Origin: Chrysopilus asiliformis | Taxonomy: Eukaryota > Arthropoda > Insecta > Diptera > Rhagionidae | Direction of reading: 5' to 3' | Assembly (NCBI GenBank): GCA_964034945.1 | Contig: OZ035963.1 | Location: 46,077,332 to 46,141,331 of the forward strand | DNA length: 64,000 nucleotides | Part shown: positions 1 to 12,247 of the stretch, in pieces | Layout: every line of letters starts with the position of its first letter | How positions within the stretch are numbered: the stretch's first letter is position 1 | Translations under genes and position numbers: made by a program | Notes under the pieces: model-generated | What the model was told of the DNA's origin: nothing | Databases searched by the model: none | What the model saw: only the letters and a program-made list of their open reading frames with translations

Positions 1-3000
1 TTCGAAAGTTTTATTGGCTTTGAGGTAAGTTTTGTTCAATTACCGTTCTTTTTTTTTTTAAAAAAATCTTTTAGTTAGAGAAAATCCCTGGATGCTATGG
101 TCTATGTATAAATTGTAAAATTGAGTTGGTTTTTTATCATAATTTCAAAGAACAGGCGCTCCAATCTCAAATCAAGTTACTGAAAATTGTTGAAGACACT
201 ATTCTAGAAGATATTGCGGGAGATTTGGTCAGTGAAGAAGGCGACAATAATGATTTGGTTGAATTTACTGATGGTGATACTGAACTCCTCTTTATGGATA
301 AATTGTTACAGGAGGAAGGTGATGGAAATCATTTTATAATATTTGATGTCAACGAGGAATCCAACGACAAATCAACAATAAAAACAAACAAGACACAGGC
401 ACAATTGCAGAATAAAGGATCCGACAAAAAGAGGTGAACTATCAGACATTAAAATAATTTAAAACATTTAACATTACATTGAAAATCGTTTATTACACCT
501 TGGGCATTCAAACTCAAATATTCAGGTATTCTTGTTTTTTGCCAAAATAACCCTATTCGGTATTCGGCTTTTTACTTGGTCGAAGTAATAAAGTATAGTA
601 TTCGTGAACAATTTTGACATCTTAATGTAGCCTAAAAAATATTTCCCGAACTCCTGAGTTGATTGAATCATATGTCAAAAATTTCTGTCAGTCTGTGTCC
701 AAGATTTCTCGAAAACTAATGGAACTAGAGTTATGAAATTTTCCAAAAAGGCGGGTTTTTAACACTGCAATTTCATTTTTCGCGATTTACGTTGAAAGTG
801 CGCGTTTTTTAGTAGCCTGATGTATCCCAAAACTTGGAGACAATAAAATTTACTACTAAAGACTGTCTTTTACTAGAACTGCATATCTCAAACCGTTGTC
901 GAGATATGTCGTTATTTAAAAAAAATCAGTTTTGTGCGATTATCTCGAAAAATAATGTGTTTTGGTGGTCCAATGTATGAAATGAATTGAAGTTTACCAC
1001 AATCTCTTTAACCGCTATCCGCCATGTTTTACCGTTATTGACATATTTTCAGTAAGAAGTAAAAAAAAAGATAATTGCTTGCAAACAAACGGTTTTTCGA
1101 AAAAAATAGTTAAAAGAAAACTTAAAGATACTAAAATTCTCTACATTTTTGCATTTTACCGTGAATATATATCTTTTACCATCATCGAGATTTTGTAAAA
1201 TAAAAATTCATATTTTTATATTAACTAATATTTTAATCTTCGGGTTATAGTGTAAATTGTGCAGACACAGCACATGAAGAAAGTCATGTGCTGTTCACAT
1301 AGATATTTTTCCGCATAACCGAGTATTTTTTTCGTGTCCGATGTCGTGTCCGATGACATCGGTGTTATAAAAACATCGATGGGGAAAACATCCGTTTTTC
1401 GTAAAATGTGATACTACATTTACACGAATGACAAATTTGTCATTTTTTTCTTGTCATTATGTTAATTCCCGTGTAAATGGCATAATTTTTGTAATTTTTT
1501 CTGTCAGAAGATGTCAATCTCTCATAAAAGAATGAACTTGTCCATTCTTTTATGCCAGATTGTCATTCGTGCAAACGCAATATTAGTTATGACAACTTTA
1601 GTATTCAACTTTTGTCATAACTAATATTGCGTTTGCACGAATGACAATCTGGCATAAAAGAATGGACAAGTTCATTCTTTTATGAGAGATTGACATTTTC
1701 TGACAGAAAAAATTACAAAAATTATGCCATTTACACGGGAATTAACATAATGACAAGAAAAAAATGACAAATTTGTCATTCATGTAAATATAGCATAAGT
1801 TCGTTAATGGGCAAAAATTGACCGAAAAAGTTTTTTGCGAATATCTCAAAACGGTACATCTTATCATAAAAGTCCAAGAACAAAAGTTATTTAGGATATG
1901 ATTCTACATAAAACTCCCATATATCAAAATCCGATTGGAATAAATTCGCTGTTCACTTAAACTTCGAACAATGCCATATCACCATACGGGTTTCCAATAA
2001 TTGCCCGATTGGCAATTATAGTTTTTGTTATGTTTCATTTCTTTGAAGGTTATGAATTATCATATTTTTTACGGAACTTTTTGAAATATTGTGAGCATGT
2101 GCCCACAACATCCTGTGTGTACTCGTTCGTTTCCCCCAATACACTTTCGGTTTTTTTAGCCCAATGATCCTGCGGTTCAAAAAAATTAACGAAGTATGTA
2201 TAGCCAACCTACTCTAAAAGGGCCCATAGACGGACAACTTGGTTGCCAACCTGGTCGCCAACATGCAATGTTGGAGTCGATGTTGTACGTCTGTGGCCAA
2301 GTTGGCGTTTGGTTTTTCATGTTGTCGACCAGGTTGGTGTAAAATCAAAAAAATTTGAAAACTTAGCATGTTGGCGTTCATGTTGGGGTGTCTGTAGGCA
2401 AGTTTACAACCTGGTTGCCAATCTCAGTTGCATTGAGTACTGCAATGAGAACAGTGAAGTGTCAAAAATAGTTTATTTGATTAAGTTCGGTTGAGTTTGG
2501 TTAATTTTACTAGGGTTTTGATCGCACGACCTGACTCCAAGACTTTGTGGCGATATTCCAGTGAGAAATTTTAAGTCCTCGAAGCTCTGGCCACTTGCCA
2601 AAAACCGTAGGGTTGCAGACAGCCTTTCATTTGCAGGAATAGCTATTCTCATTATCGTGTCCTTCTTTTCAATGAATGGTCTTATTGCATCCAATAATTC
2701 ATCGTAGGTGTTGCTGTTCATTCTTAAAAAGTTTTTGAAATCGTCAGATGCAGTCACACGTAGTTCACGCAATAAATTTGAATGAGAAAACTGAGCACGG
2801 TTCTGATACCACTCCTTTGCCCAAATTTTCTTCTTTTTCAAAAAGGGCACCTCATCTTCGCACAACTCGTTTATAACCAATACCAATAACAAATCCTTAC
2901 TCATTTTTCACTAGTCAACATATACCCTATAGTTGTCCTATAATCATATAGTAAACTATAAACAATAAAAAAATTAGAGAAATCACCTAAAGTCGACGAG

Positions 3001-6000
3001 ATCTTGTTAAAAATGATGTTGACAACTTGGTTGCAAACATTCCGTCTCGTCTGTGGTGAAAACTACCAACCAGGTTGGCGACCAGGTTGGCAACAAAGTT
3101 GGTCGTCTATGGGCCCTTTAAGTGCACAATGGACCCACAGCGTGGTCTAAGTGCATGAGGGATTAGTCTTGGACTACCCGACAACCCAATCAATCAATCA
3201 AACCAATGATTGACGAAGCAAAGCTCGAGCTGGTGGCGAGAAAAAATTCCAGAGATTCCTCTGCTGAAATTTTCCAGGATTTTGTTTTGACAATTCCCAA
3301 TTCAATATGGTGGGATCCAATTTTATTCAATACGAAGTCGCACAAAATAGCTAGTTTTTACAAATCACACAATTGTAAAGGATTTGGAAGAGGATTTATA
3401 TAATATTAAATTTTATGTTTTGCATGGATTACAAGAACTTTTCTTCTCAAAGGCATATTGAGAAATGAAATTCGATGAAATCTTCTGCTTATATTTCAAG
3501 CGATTCTTCCATCATATGAAAAGGTTGACATCGTCGCGAATGCAGATTGGTGATTCGCCTACCATTATTCTCGAAGAATCTCGAAAGATACCTACTTAAA
3601 GAGTTTTCTGTGAGTTTAGCTATTTGTCTCGATTGGAATTTTTCTGTCGAATTGTCAATTTTGAATAAAAAGCTCGTTTTTTAAATGCTGTTTGTAATTT
3701 TTTGATGAAAATCAAAACTTGATTATATTTTCGCACGTACTTAATGAAAATACACACTTAAATGATGAAACCATTGGCGGCAACGTTCTACAAAACTTAT
3801 GTTTGAATACTGCTTATAGGAAACATAAGAAAACCTACAATTTCCAGGGGCCAATCGTCAAATTCTCTATTTGATGACAGACAACATGTTTATCTAAACA
3901 AAAGAAAAGCTTCAATTGCCTTTTTTTTATATATCTTTAACATCTACACATTAATCATTAATTTCTTTTTTCTGAAATCATGAGGTAATCATTTTCATTT
4001 CAAATGTTATTCAATTCATTTTTCGTTAGCATTTGTTAGTCTATTTTCCTTTTTTATATTTGAATTTTCTCTGTATCGTCAAATATAAAACCAGAGAGTA
4101 ACTCAAAGTAAAAAAAAAATCGCGTTTCGGACTATTGATATGATTTTTTGAACTGCGCTTGAAACTGCAATTTAGAAAAGAAAAACTATTAATCGAAATA
4201 TATTTTTAAACGATTATTGTGTACTCTCCGTTTCTTCCTTTTAATTGATAACACCGAATTTACTTCATTTGGAATATCTATTCTAACGTACGAACCTGTC
4301 CAAACCTGACGAAGTTTCCCTTTTTTAGCTGCGTCTTTAACCGACATGAAATTGTATGTTGGTGTTCGATTTTTTATCATAATACGCTTTGCTAATTTCT
4401 TTACCTTCTTGCAATTTTCTTCGCATATTGAATACGTATTTAATACAGTTACAGACTGGATCACGTTCTCCTTTCATTTCCGTTTCAATTCCGCAGGAAT
4501 GAAACCAAAAAAACTGTACGACGGTGTCTGTCCCATGTTCCCGGGCTCTTGTCTATATATTCCACTAAGGATTTAGGATTTCGTCCCAAAGCTCCATTAC
4601 TTTGTGGATGGTACACGATATGCATTTTCTTAATTTTTAGTAATTTTCAGACTTGCTTGAACATATCGCTCAGAAAATTGGATCCCTGATCAGTTAGCAA
4701 TGATTTTGGAATACCGTATCTACTTACTATTTGTTCGAAAAAGACTCTAGCTATTGTAGTTGCCTCAGAATCTTGTTAGGCATAACAGTCAGTGAATTTT
4801 GTCAGGTCATCCTGAAAGGTTAATATGTATTTGTATCTCTCAGGGGTTTCGTCCAGTGGTCCTACAATATCTAAAGCAGGCCTGGGCACCATGTATGTAG
4901 CGATTTACTATTACAGTAGAACGCGCTTAAATGCAACACGCGTAAATGCAAGACTCGTGTAATTGCACGCAAAATTTGTGCATGGAGGATTTTTAAGCAT
5001 TTTTCATATAAATATACACGGATAAATGAAACACGCCTAATTGCAATACTTGCTTAAATGCAACCATTTTCACATCCGCAAAAGTATAAATTATATGAAA
5101 TTTTACACGCTTAAATGCACATGTGCAAAAATGAAATGTAATTACACAAAAAAAGTGATTATTGTTATTTTTATTTGATAAAATGAATTCCTAATTAGGT
5201 TCTTTGTTTTTGTGTAGCCTTGTTGAATTTAAATGTTTATTACAGGAATATCAAAGTTGCATGTTTATCTTTTACTCCCATAATTGCACATTAATGTGCA
5301 TTTATCCGTGCTACGTATAAATGCAAAACACGGATAAATGCACATAAAATTCTGCGAAATTCGATGTGCATTTAAGCGTGTTCTACTGTACTCAAAAAAA
5401 AATTTATGTTTCTTCATATACTATAACACAAAATGAGAAAACGCATCTTTTTCATTTTTTACGCTCTTTCCCTTTTGATGGAGACGTTTAGGAACAGTCA
5501 GAGCTGGGCATACTTCAGTACATTTGATACTGCAGTACACGAGCAGTACCAGTACATAGATACTTGTACTGGGCTTGCCACCAGTATCAATACCTTAAGT
5601 ATTGGTACTGCACGATCAGTACCAGTACTTGAAGTACTTGTAATCGATGCACGGATCCAGTCCCAGTACAAAAAGTACTGGTACTGCTTTTTTACAATAT
5701 TTGTATTTTTGTACTGGTTTTTTGCAATACCAGTACTTTTTGTACTGGTATTGGTTTTTGCAGTACCAGTACTTTTTGTACTGGTTTTGAGTTTTGCAGT
5801 ACCAGTACTTTTTATACTTTTTCAAGTACTTTTGCAAAAGTACTGGAATTTTTTCAAGTACTTTTGCAAAAGTACTGGAATTTTTTCAAGTACTTTTGCA
5901 AAAGTACTGGAATTTTTTCAAGTATTTTTCGCGAAAGTACTGATATTTTTCAAGTACATAGCACTGGTACTGGAGTTTCAGTACCAGTACCGATGTTGGT

Positions 6001-9000
6001 ATTTTTGTACTGCTCAGTCAGAGCAATACCAGTACAAAATTTACTGGTACTGAAATCTCAGTACCAGTACTTTTTGTACTGATACTGAAATGCGGTTAAA
6101 AGTATCATTACCATATACTGGTACTGATACTTGAGTATTGAGTATTTTGCCCAGCTCTGGGAACAGTGGACTACACAATGTATCATGATGCGATTACAAA
6201 AAAAAAAATAATAAGTTCCGTCGTGCGAAAAAACTTGTGGGGACGTATTTCCGGTTCTGTGCTTCGAAAAAACAAGCGCTAAATTGCATTATGTTACCTG
6301 ATAGGACAGTTATTGTAATGGCGTTCTAGATTGAATTTTTTATTCGACATGTAACTGCTAACTAGACATTGACGGTTTTCATTATTTGTGGTTATTAAAT
6401 ATTTGTTTTCCCAATCACACGGTATAGTATTTGAATTTGAATATGAGCGCTTCATAATGGAAAATGAAAACTAAAAAAATCGAATTTCTGAAAAAATTTC
6501 GTACGCCAGTGTACTTTGGGAAGCAATTAGGGTTTTGGGGAGCAAATTTATACATCCGCACGCATCAACGACAGAAATTATACTGAATGACTGTCGTAGG
6601 CAGTGTTGCCGAAAGTTCAAGAGCAAAATTCCCTTTGTGTATTATTTTATATGTATTATAAAATTATTTATTACACCTATGATTTTTCCCTACTTGGAAA
6701 GTCATTTTTCCCTACATTTTTCCGTACAGTAAAAACGATGAAATTTAAATTTTGAAATAGGAATATACTATATAGGAATATAATATAAAATTAAAAACAT
6801 ATTTTAAAACATAACAAAAGCTATAATTATTGAAAACCCGTATGGTGATATGGCATTGTTCGAAGTTTAAGTGAAAATTCCACTTTGAAGTCAAACTTTC
6901 CAATAAGATTTTTTTAAATTTATTCCAATTGGATTTTGATGTATCATATCCTAAATAAATTTTGTTCTTGCATTTTTTTTGACAAGATGCACCGTTTTTG
7001 AGATATTCGCAAAAAACGTTTTCGTTCATATCTACGCCGTTTCACACCACAGAAAGCAATTCAGGAAAGAAACTGGTTGGCAAAAGGGTTGTCAATGGAA
7101 TTTTCTGAAACTTTTCTCTCCCTTAGAAAATTTTATTGGAAACTCTGTTTTCACAATATTCTTTGTGAAAAGCTTAAGCAATTTGCTTTTATTTTCATAT
7201 AAAGACCATGCATTTACATTAAGCAGCGCATTTTCTTTATTATTTTTTTCTTTCGGTCGTATCGTGCATGCTTGCGACGAGGGGTTGTAGAACGGTAGAG
7301 GCCAATCGAATGATGACAAGCAGGTAACGAACTTCGATTCTCTTGTGTTTGCATTCATATTATTGTATACTTCCTGCTCCGCCAGCGTTTTGTCCAGCGC
7401 TATAAGCCCAATATAAAATCTCCATCATCGGAACCTAGTGTTTTGTAAAAATTACTTGGCCGGAATTATTTCTAAATCGCCGTCATCGCACTTTACTTAA
7501 ATACTTTTCACAGCTAAATATTATACTTGTTCAGTCGAAAATTACTATTTGTGTACTTGCCAAAATTTTCAAATTAATAACGCCAATAGCGACGCTACGA
7601 TCAATGTTGGCAATTTTTGTTGAATACTCGCCACCAGATGAAAAGATTATCCAACCCAATACACTATTACCACAGATATCGTACTACTAGATCGCGGCAC
7701 TCGAACAATTCCATAGCAAAAATATGGGACAGCGTGACTATGGTTGTCTCATTTTGTCTTCGAATTTTAGTGATGTCAGACGTTCGAATCAACAAACTCA
7801 ATAACACTTGAAATATATGTTTTACGTCGAACTCATAAGACTTATACACGGTTTAGGGAATTGCATATTAATGTATGTGGCAGCTCTGAATATTAACATG
7901 AATAATCGGTATAGGGATTGAATAATATTCCGTCGGGGACCTGCATAAGCATTTTTTTCCAGAATTTTAATTTCCCAGAATTACTAGCTTTGTCCCTTTT
8001 TTTCGTCATAGCTTTTTGACGTTTCAGTGGCCCATTTGAGATAGCAAATGGCTTGATCTAGTAGTGGGATATCTGTGACTATTACCTTTAGCGAATTTTC
8101 CTGTTCGTTATTTATCGAATTTGCCAAGAATCCCAGTGCAGATGACGCTAGCTGAGGTTTTTTTAAAGAACTTGCGGTTTTAGCGGTCTTTAAAAACACC
8201 ATATTTTTAATGTACTTTTGGTAGCAATGCACCTTGTGTACTCATTTAGGCTTCCATTTCCGCTGTTGGTGTTCATCTAATAGCTCCCGTGATTTCTAGC
8301 GCGGCCGGACAGTGATGGAAACTTTGATCCTGTTTGAGGTTACGCGGCCGACAGCACCCTGCCAGTCTATACCCCTCACCACAGACGTCTGATCAACCAA
8401 ATATGATATCAAAAGGAAATTTCGAATTTTGTTTTTCGCAATTTGGTAAATACTTGGAAAGCCTCTGTGATTTTCAGATCAGACTTCATGAAAATTTCAA
8501 TATTTCGAACAGAAGCGGAATATAAATCGTGTTCAGGAATGCCCATATTTTGCGGAGACATTTTATAAACATAACATGATATTTAAAAATTTTATTTGGA
8601 ACATTTTTAATAGTAAGCATATTGGTCGAGAGCTGGTTGTTGAACTGGAGGATTTTGAATTGCCTCAATTTTAATGGCTCTCGTATTTTAGGCAGACGAT
8701 AAATTTTCCTAAACGATGGAACCATCACTGCGAGATTTGCAATAAATACTTTGTCAAAGAGGATGTGTTTGAATCGCATAAGAAGATTCATGACGGAAAG
8801 CCTGCATGGGAGTAATGCTAATAAAATTTCAAACATTATTGAATAAATTCTAATTGATTGGTTATCTAGATGTGACATTTGCGGTAAGAGCTTCAAGGGA
8901 AAAGGGAATTATGAATATCATATGAGACACCATTCTGAACAACGAGACTTTAAGTGTAATATTTGCGAAAAAGCGTACTTATCAAAAGCAGATCTTAAGA

Positions 9001-12000
9001 TTCATTTAAAATGCCATTCAGATTTGAGGCCGTTCGTTTGTGATATATGTGGTGAGTAATTTCTATATATGGCAAGTTAAAAAAATATCGAAAAATTTAT
9101 AAAAAATAGGCGTAAAACAATTTTTTAAAATAAAATGCACTTTATAAATGCACTCAAAACAATAAAACAATTTTGTTGTGTTGTAATTTCCTAAAATATT
9201 TTTAAAAAAGAAAGTGTGTGGGTTAATGGTTAAATTTTCGGTTTATTGTTGTCGCTAAAATCTCACTGTCCACTTCTTGAATCATGAAAATAAACAAATA
9301 CATAATTCAACATCTGACACTCAACAATTTTCTTAAATTTGAGTCATTATCTTATAGCATCTTCTGGCACAAATTTTAAAATGTGGACATCAGATTACTA
9401 AAATTCCCACCGGACTGTGTGTAAAATTTCAATTCAATCGGATAAGTGGAAGTGCCTTAAAATGACTAGTTGAAACATAGTGAAGTCAATAGAAAGTGTA
9501 TAAAAAAGGAGCTAGTTTTTATAATATTCTTTACGTAAGATAGTATTGAGACTCTTTTCTTACAGGGTTATGCCTATCTGCAACGCCTAAAAGGAACGTG
9601 TTGTTTTTTTGATTTAGTATACCGTTTGTAACGCATCGAACCAGTCATCGGACACAAAAATGAACTGCACCAGGGTGTTAGCGATGACTAAAGATTTTGA
9701 TTTCCGTATGTCCGTCTGTCTGTCCATCCGTGAACACCATAACTTTCGAAAGGATTGAGCTAGAGACTTAAAATTTTGTATAGTTACGTTTCGCGTAAAT
9801 GGCTAGGTTAAGTTCTTAAACGGGAAAAATTGGACCATTCCTTCCGCGCTCCTCCATACAAGCGAAACATTTTTTTGGGGTTTTCTCAAAACAGTGAATC
9901 ATATTAAAAAAAATTCAATATTCATTTGTTTGGGGGAGGGTGGGATGAATGGTCTAATTTTGACCGTTCAAGAACTTAGCCTAGCCATTTACGCGAAGCG
10001 TGACTATATTTCTATACGAGTATAAAAATCCAGTCGGACCACTCCTTCCCTCCTCTCCCATAAAAATGGATTTTTTTTAAATAAAATTATTTTAGGTAAG
10101 GAATATTATAAAAACTAGCTGCTTCATTTATCTGTACTTTGGGGTAGGTATGTAAAATTTTAAGTTATCTCGTAAATGCTCCAAATCCAGCTGCACACTT
10201 TCAAGTCGCTTAAATTCGGCAATTCAGCTTAATATTTTGAGAAATAAATGTCGAACAGTTGTGCATTAAGAATATGCAAAAGAATTTTTTTTTTTCATAA
10301 GTTTGCAAATAGACATAACCCTTTAGGAAGTACAAAACTATTCATTGCACTTATTGATTAACGTCATTTTTTAACAAATTATTTTTTTTTGTCTTCCGAG
10401 TCTGACATTAGTTTGGCTAGATTCACACTATTTTTGAGATGATCGGAGAAAATTCATATTAAGCAAAAATCCCAATGAATCTAAAAGAATGTATCTTTTA
10501 ATTTTTTATTCTCCTAAGCGGCTTCTGTATGGATGTTTTTACATCCGAAATTATATACTTGTTTGCAATCTACTCAAATTGCAAATTAAACAGCAAATGC
10601 TTTGTCAAGACCAGGACAAAGTTCGGTCAAACTGAAAGCGGTATTTTTTAAAAATTTTCATTTTTTTTATCGGAAACATCTTTTTTTATAGGGAAATCAT
10701 ACAAACTACGAACTCATTTGGGAAATCATTTTGATACACACAATGAAGAATACATTTACGAGTGCGGAATATGTGATAAAAAATTTAAAACAAGAAGCGC
10801 GCGAAAAATGCATAGAGCATGTACCCACACTAGACGGGAAGAACATACATGTACAATTTGCAATCGAATGTTTGGACGGAAATATCATTTAAGGGTAAAA
10901 TATTCAAATTGATATCTATTTATTATAAGAGTATTCACAGAAGGTAGTTAAGTAGTTGTTATCGTCGTAAAATATTATTATTTGTTAAAGTTTTGTAAAC
11001 AACAACAAAATACACGGTAGTATTTTTCCAACTTTAACACAATATTTTTTGTATTATGGGCTCTCCCCATTGCCAGGATATTTTAGTTGCGATAAAATGT
11101 AGGGACACACTTATATAACAAAGGCTTGGTAAGAAAGAGAGAGAGAACAAAAAAAAGCGTACGTCGCCAGATGTCGCTTTTGTAGTTTATTTTATAGGAA
11201 GCGTTCGTCGCCAGGTGTCGCTTTGGTAGATGTAGTTGAACTGACGTACGCTTCCTATAAAATAAACTACAAAAGTAGTCAAAATCTGTCTGTTTTTGAC
11301 ATATGCAGTTTCAAAACTTACAATACAATGAATAACAACGAAGGTATTTATATTTATTACATGTTTTGGTATACAGACTATAATAATAATAATAACCATA
11401 TTTACAGGTAGGAAATTTGAGATATTAGAGGACATACAGATGTGATTCGGAGATGCAAATTGAATGTTTTGGACATGGAATACGGTTTAAATTCCTATGA
11501 TTTTATCCTATAAAACTTTCTATAAAGACTCCTGCCCGTATTCTGTCTTTCCCATTGACAATTACAGCTATATGTCTCTTTCTATTTGTAACACATTTTT
11601 ATCGCAACTAAAATATCCTGGCAATGGAGAGAGCCCATTAACCACTTAGTGTAAAAATATTTAATTTCAGTAAATATCTGAAATAAGCAAAAATGAACAT
11701 AGTGAGCTTTGTAACCTTGTCATTTTTGACGGTTTCAATCATTTTTTTCTTAAAGATAGTGTTCAAAAACAGTGTTTTTGATGTTTACATGTTTAGTGCC
11801 TGGTGTTAAAGTGATTAAGTGTTCATTAATATCAAAAACTGTAATTTTAAGCAAGTGTGGAAAAATTGAAAAAAAATATGAGTGAAAAAATTACTATTAT
11901 TTTACGACGGTAACAGCAACGTTGATCCTTTTTGTGAATACCCTGTATATTTTTTCACGTTTAGACTGTCTATTAAATGTGCTTCATTAGTTTTTGCTTT

Positions 12001-12181
12001 TTTGTGGCGGAATTTTAGTACAAATTTGAAAGTACAGCATTGTGAATGGAATGGTTGAGGTTTCTCAAAAGCAAAAATTAATGGAACTACAGTCTATAAA
12101 CGTTCTTTTGGATCTTACTTATTAAAAAAATATTATTTTTAGAGGCATTTCCTAAAACATGACATCAATAAGGACAAATAG
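1..12181 (+). CDS. ZAD-type C2H2 zinc-finger protein, paralogue A (5'-truncated by window edge)
   Basis: Likely a nuclear DNA-binding transcription factor of the insect ZAD family. I joined six exons by hand with GT-AG borders: 1-24 (end of exon 1), 75-433, 8692-8811, 8870-9051, 10692-10894 and 12143-12181, ending in TAG. Phases agree throughout and no exon contains a stop. The partial ZAD domain spans exons 1-2 and keeps its second zinc pair (LCINC). An acidic linker follows, then six C2H2 fingers: CEIC in exon 3, CDIC and CNIC in exon 4, one split across exons 4/5 (CDIC), CGIC in exon 5, and one split across exons 5/6 (CTIC..H..H). Exon order, phases and most residues match the complete paralogue at 19605-24656, which supports the model. 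Exon 2 is 11 codons shorter than in the paralogue. Intron 2 is 8258 bp against 191 bp there. No function beyond DNA binding can be assigned. Confidence 0.85.
565..1310 (+). repeat. Dispersed repeat D, unexpanded copy
   Basis: Same sequence as the flanks of both octamer arrays: the shared order is 'gcctaaaaaayatttccc', then the octamer site, then 'aagatttctc', 'aactaat', 'cttggaga' and 'cgattatctcga' blocks. Here the octamer site (683-697) holds only about one unit plus a partial one. No protein is encoded. It lies in intron 2 of zinc-finger gene A. The family is not one I can name. Confidence 0.75.
1414..1793. repeat. Near-perfect foldback (inverted repeat, arms about 180 bp)
   Basis: Left arm about 1414-1595 and right arm about 1612-1793 are reverse complements with very few differences, separated by a 16-base spacer. 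Within each arm is a smaller palindrome around 'cataaaagaatg'. A transcript would fold into a long hairpin. Probably a MITE or foldback element; a clear target duplication was not found. Confidence 0.85.
1800..2060 (-). repeat. Dispersed repeat C, reverse copy
   Basis: Reverse complement of sequences at about 6790-7030 and 58550-58850 (shared blocks include 'tttccaataagg', 'atcatatcctaaataa', 'gatattcg'). Non-coding. It lies just after the foldback in intron 2 of zinc-finger gene A. Confidence 0.65.
2218..3118. mobile_element. PIF/Harbinger element, internally deleted (901 bp)
   Basis: Terminal inverted repeats begin AAGGGCCCATAGACG at the left and end with the complement at the right. They continue with internal repeats of the type TTGCCAACCTGGTCGCCAAC. 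Both ends are flanked by TAA (2215-2217 and 3119-3121), the 3-bp target duplication typical of PIF/Harbinger. The interior holds an N-terminal transposase remnant on the minus strand and no DDE domain, so the copy is non-autonomous. Confidence 0.9.
2473..2904 (-). pseudogene. HARBI1-like transposase, N-terminal fragment
   Basis: A 143-codon open frame inside the Harbinger element. Residues about 90-122 (ANERLSATLRFLASGQSF..ISPQSLG) match the region just before the catalytic core in insect Harbinger transposases. After this the sequence is unrelated and stops, so the DDE nuclease domain is deleted. It cannot be an active transposase. Basic residues near the N-terminus (KKKKIWAKEW) fit the usual start of these proteins. 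Confidence 0.8.
4189..4876 (-). pseudogene. Ty3/gypsy retrotransposon integrase relic
   Basis: Read on the minus strand from 4876: an integrase core with DIVGPLDETPERYKY, the first catalytic aspartate in LTFQDDLTKF, the second in LTDQGSNF, then VYHPQSNGAL. The catalytic glutamate after GAL is a glycine here (GGA). In-frame stops are present after TDCYA and near FKQV. After a scrambled stretch the final 91-codon frame (4189-4464) resembles the post-integrase tail, including IPNEVNSVLSIKRK and VHNNRLK. LTRs were not identified. A hAT element is inserted at its upstream end (4877). Inactive copy. Confidence 0.85.
4914..5388. mobile_element. Tc1/mariner-type MITE (475 bp)
   Basis: Terminal inverted repeats start CAGTAGAACGCGCTTAAATG at the left; the right end gives the complement with CAGTAGAACACG. 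TA flanks both ends (4912-4913, 5389-5390). The interior repeats 'taaatgca' motifs in both orientations. Absent from the homologous position at about 21027, which confirms insertion. Confidence 0.85.
5499..6159. mobile_element. hAT-type MITE rich in AGTACTGGTACT palindromes (661 bp)
   Basis: Termini CAGAGCTGGGCA and its complement, with the exact 8-bp duplication GGAACAGT at 5491-5498 and 6160-6167. The uninterrupted target is visible in the related copy near 21127. The interior is a degenerate array of AGTACTGGTACT-like words that are largely self-complementary. Open frames across it on both strands are repeat artefacts. Confidence 0.9.
6745..7030 (+). repeat. Dispersed repeat C, forward copy
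   Basis: Related to 58550-58850 and, reversed, to 1800-2060; shared blocks include 'aaaagctataatt', 'cccgtatggtgatat' and 'ccactttgaagtcaaac'. Non-coding. Confidence 0.65.
7031..8691. other. Intron 2 remainder of zinc-finger gene A, no gene recognised
   Basis: AT-rich sequence with a short GC-richer stretch around 8300-8390. Open frames here (for example 82 codons on the minus strand at 7984-8232) have no recognisable domain. Confidence 0.5.
9690..9960 (+). repeat. Dispersed repeat F with short GTCTGTCTGTC tract
   Basis: A CTGT-rich tract at 9706-9730 is followed by 'aacaccataa', 'aggattgagctagagactt' and 'gcgtaaatggct'. The same order is seen reversed at about 44990-45135. It sits in intron 4 of zinc-finger gene A. 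Confidence 0.6.
11057..11637. mobile_element. PIF/Harbinger-type MITE (581 bp)
   Basis: Terminal repeats of about 45 bp start TGGGCTCTCCCCATTGCCAG (one or two differences between ends) and are flanked by TTA at 11054-11056 and 11638-11640. The interior has a second inverted repeat around 'ctataaaataaactac' (about 11185-11275). No transposase. It lies in intron 5 of zinc-finger gene A. Confidence 0.85.
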
Positions 12182-12241
12182 TCTTCTGTGAAAATACTAA
12201 AGCATTGAAATATTGAGCGTAATGTAAATATTGATGTACTA

Positions 12242-12247
12242 AATAAA
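12242..12247 (+). promoter_or_regulatory. Candidate polyadenylation signal of zinc-finger gene A
   Basis: AATAAA lies about 60 bp after the TAG of the last exon on the same strand. Position and motif fit a poly(A) signal. In AT-rich DNA this hexamer also occurs by chance. Confidence 0.45.

Larger units (their letters stand above)
4877..6600. mobile_element. hAT-type element with two nested insertions
   Basis: The left end CAGGCCTGGGCACC and internal sequence match the complete hAT element at 20990-21752. Compared with that copy it is interrupted by a 475-bp TA-flanked MITE (4914-5388) and a 661-bp hAT MITE (5499-6159). Similarity to the other copy stops at about 6600, so the right end is missing or replaced. 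No transposase is encoded. The target is the gypsy integrase relic. Confidence 0.8.

Noticed and set aside
5433..6053. 206-codon open frame with Y/F/V-rich repeats
   Set aside because: It lies inside the hAT MITE with AGTACTGGTACT words and is open on both strands because of the palindromic repeat.
7984..8232. 82-codon minus-strand open frame in intron 2 of gene A
   Set aside because: No recognisable domain, no paralogue in gene B, and chance frames of this length are common here.
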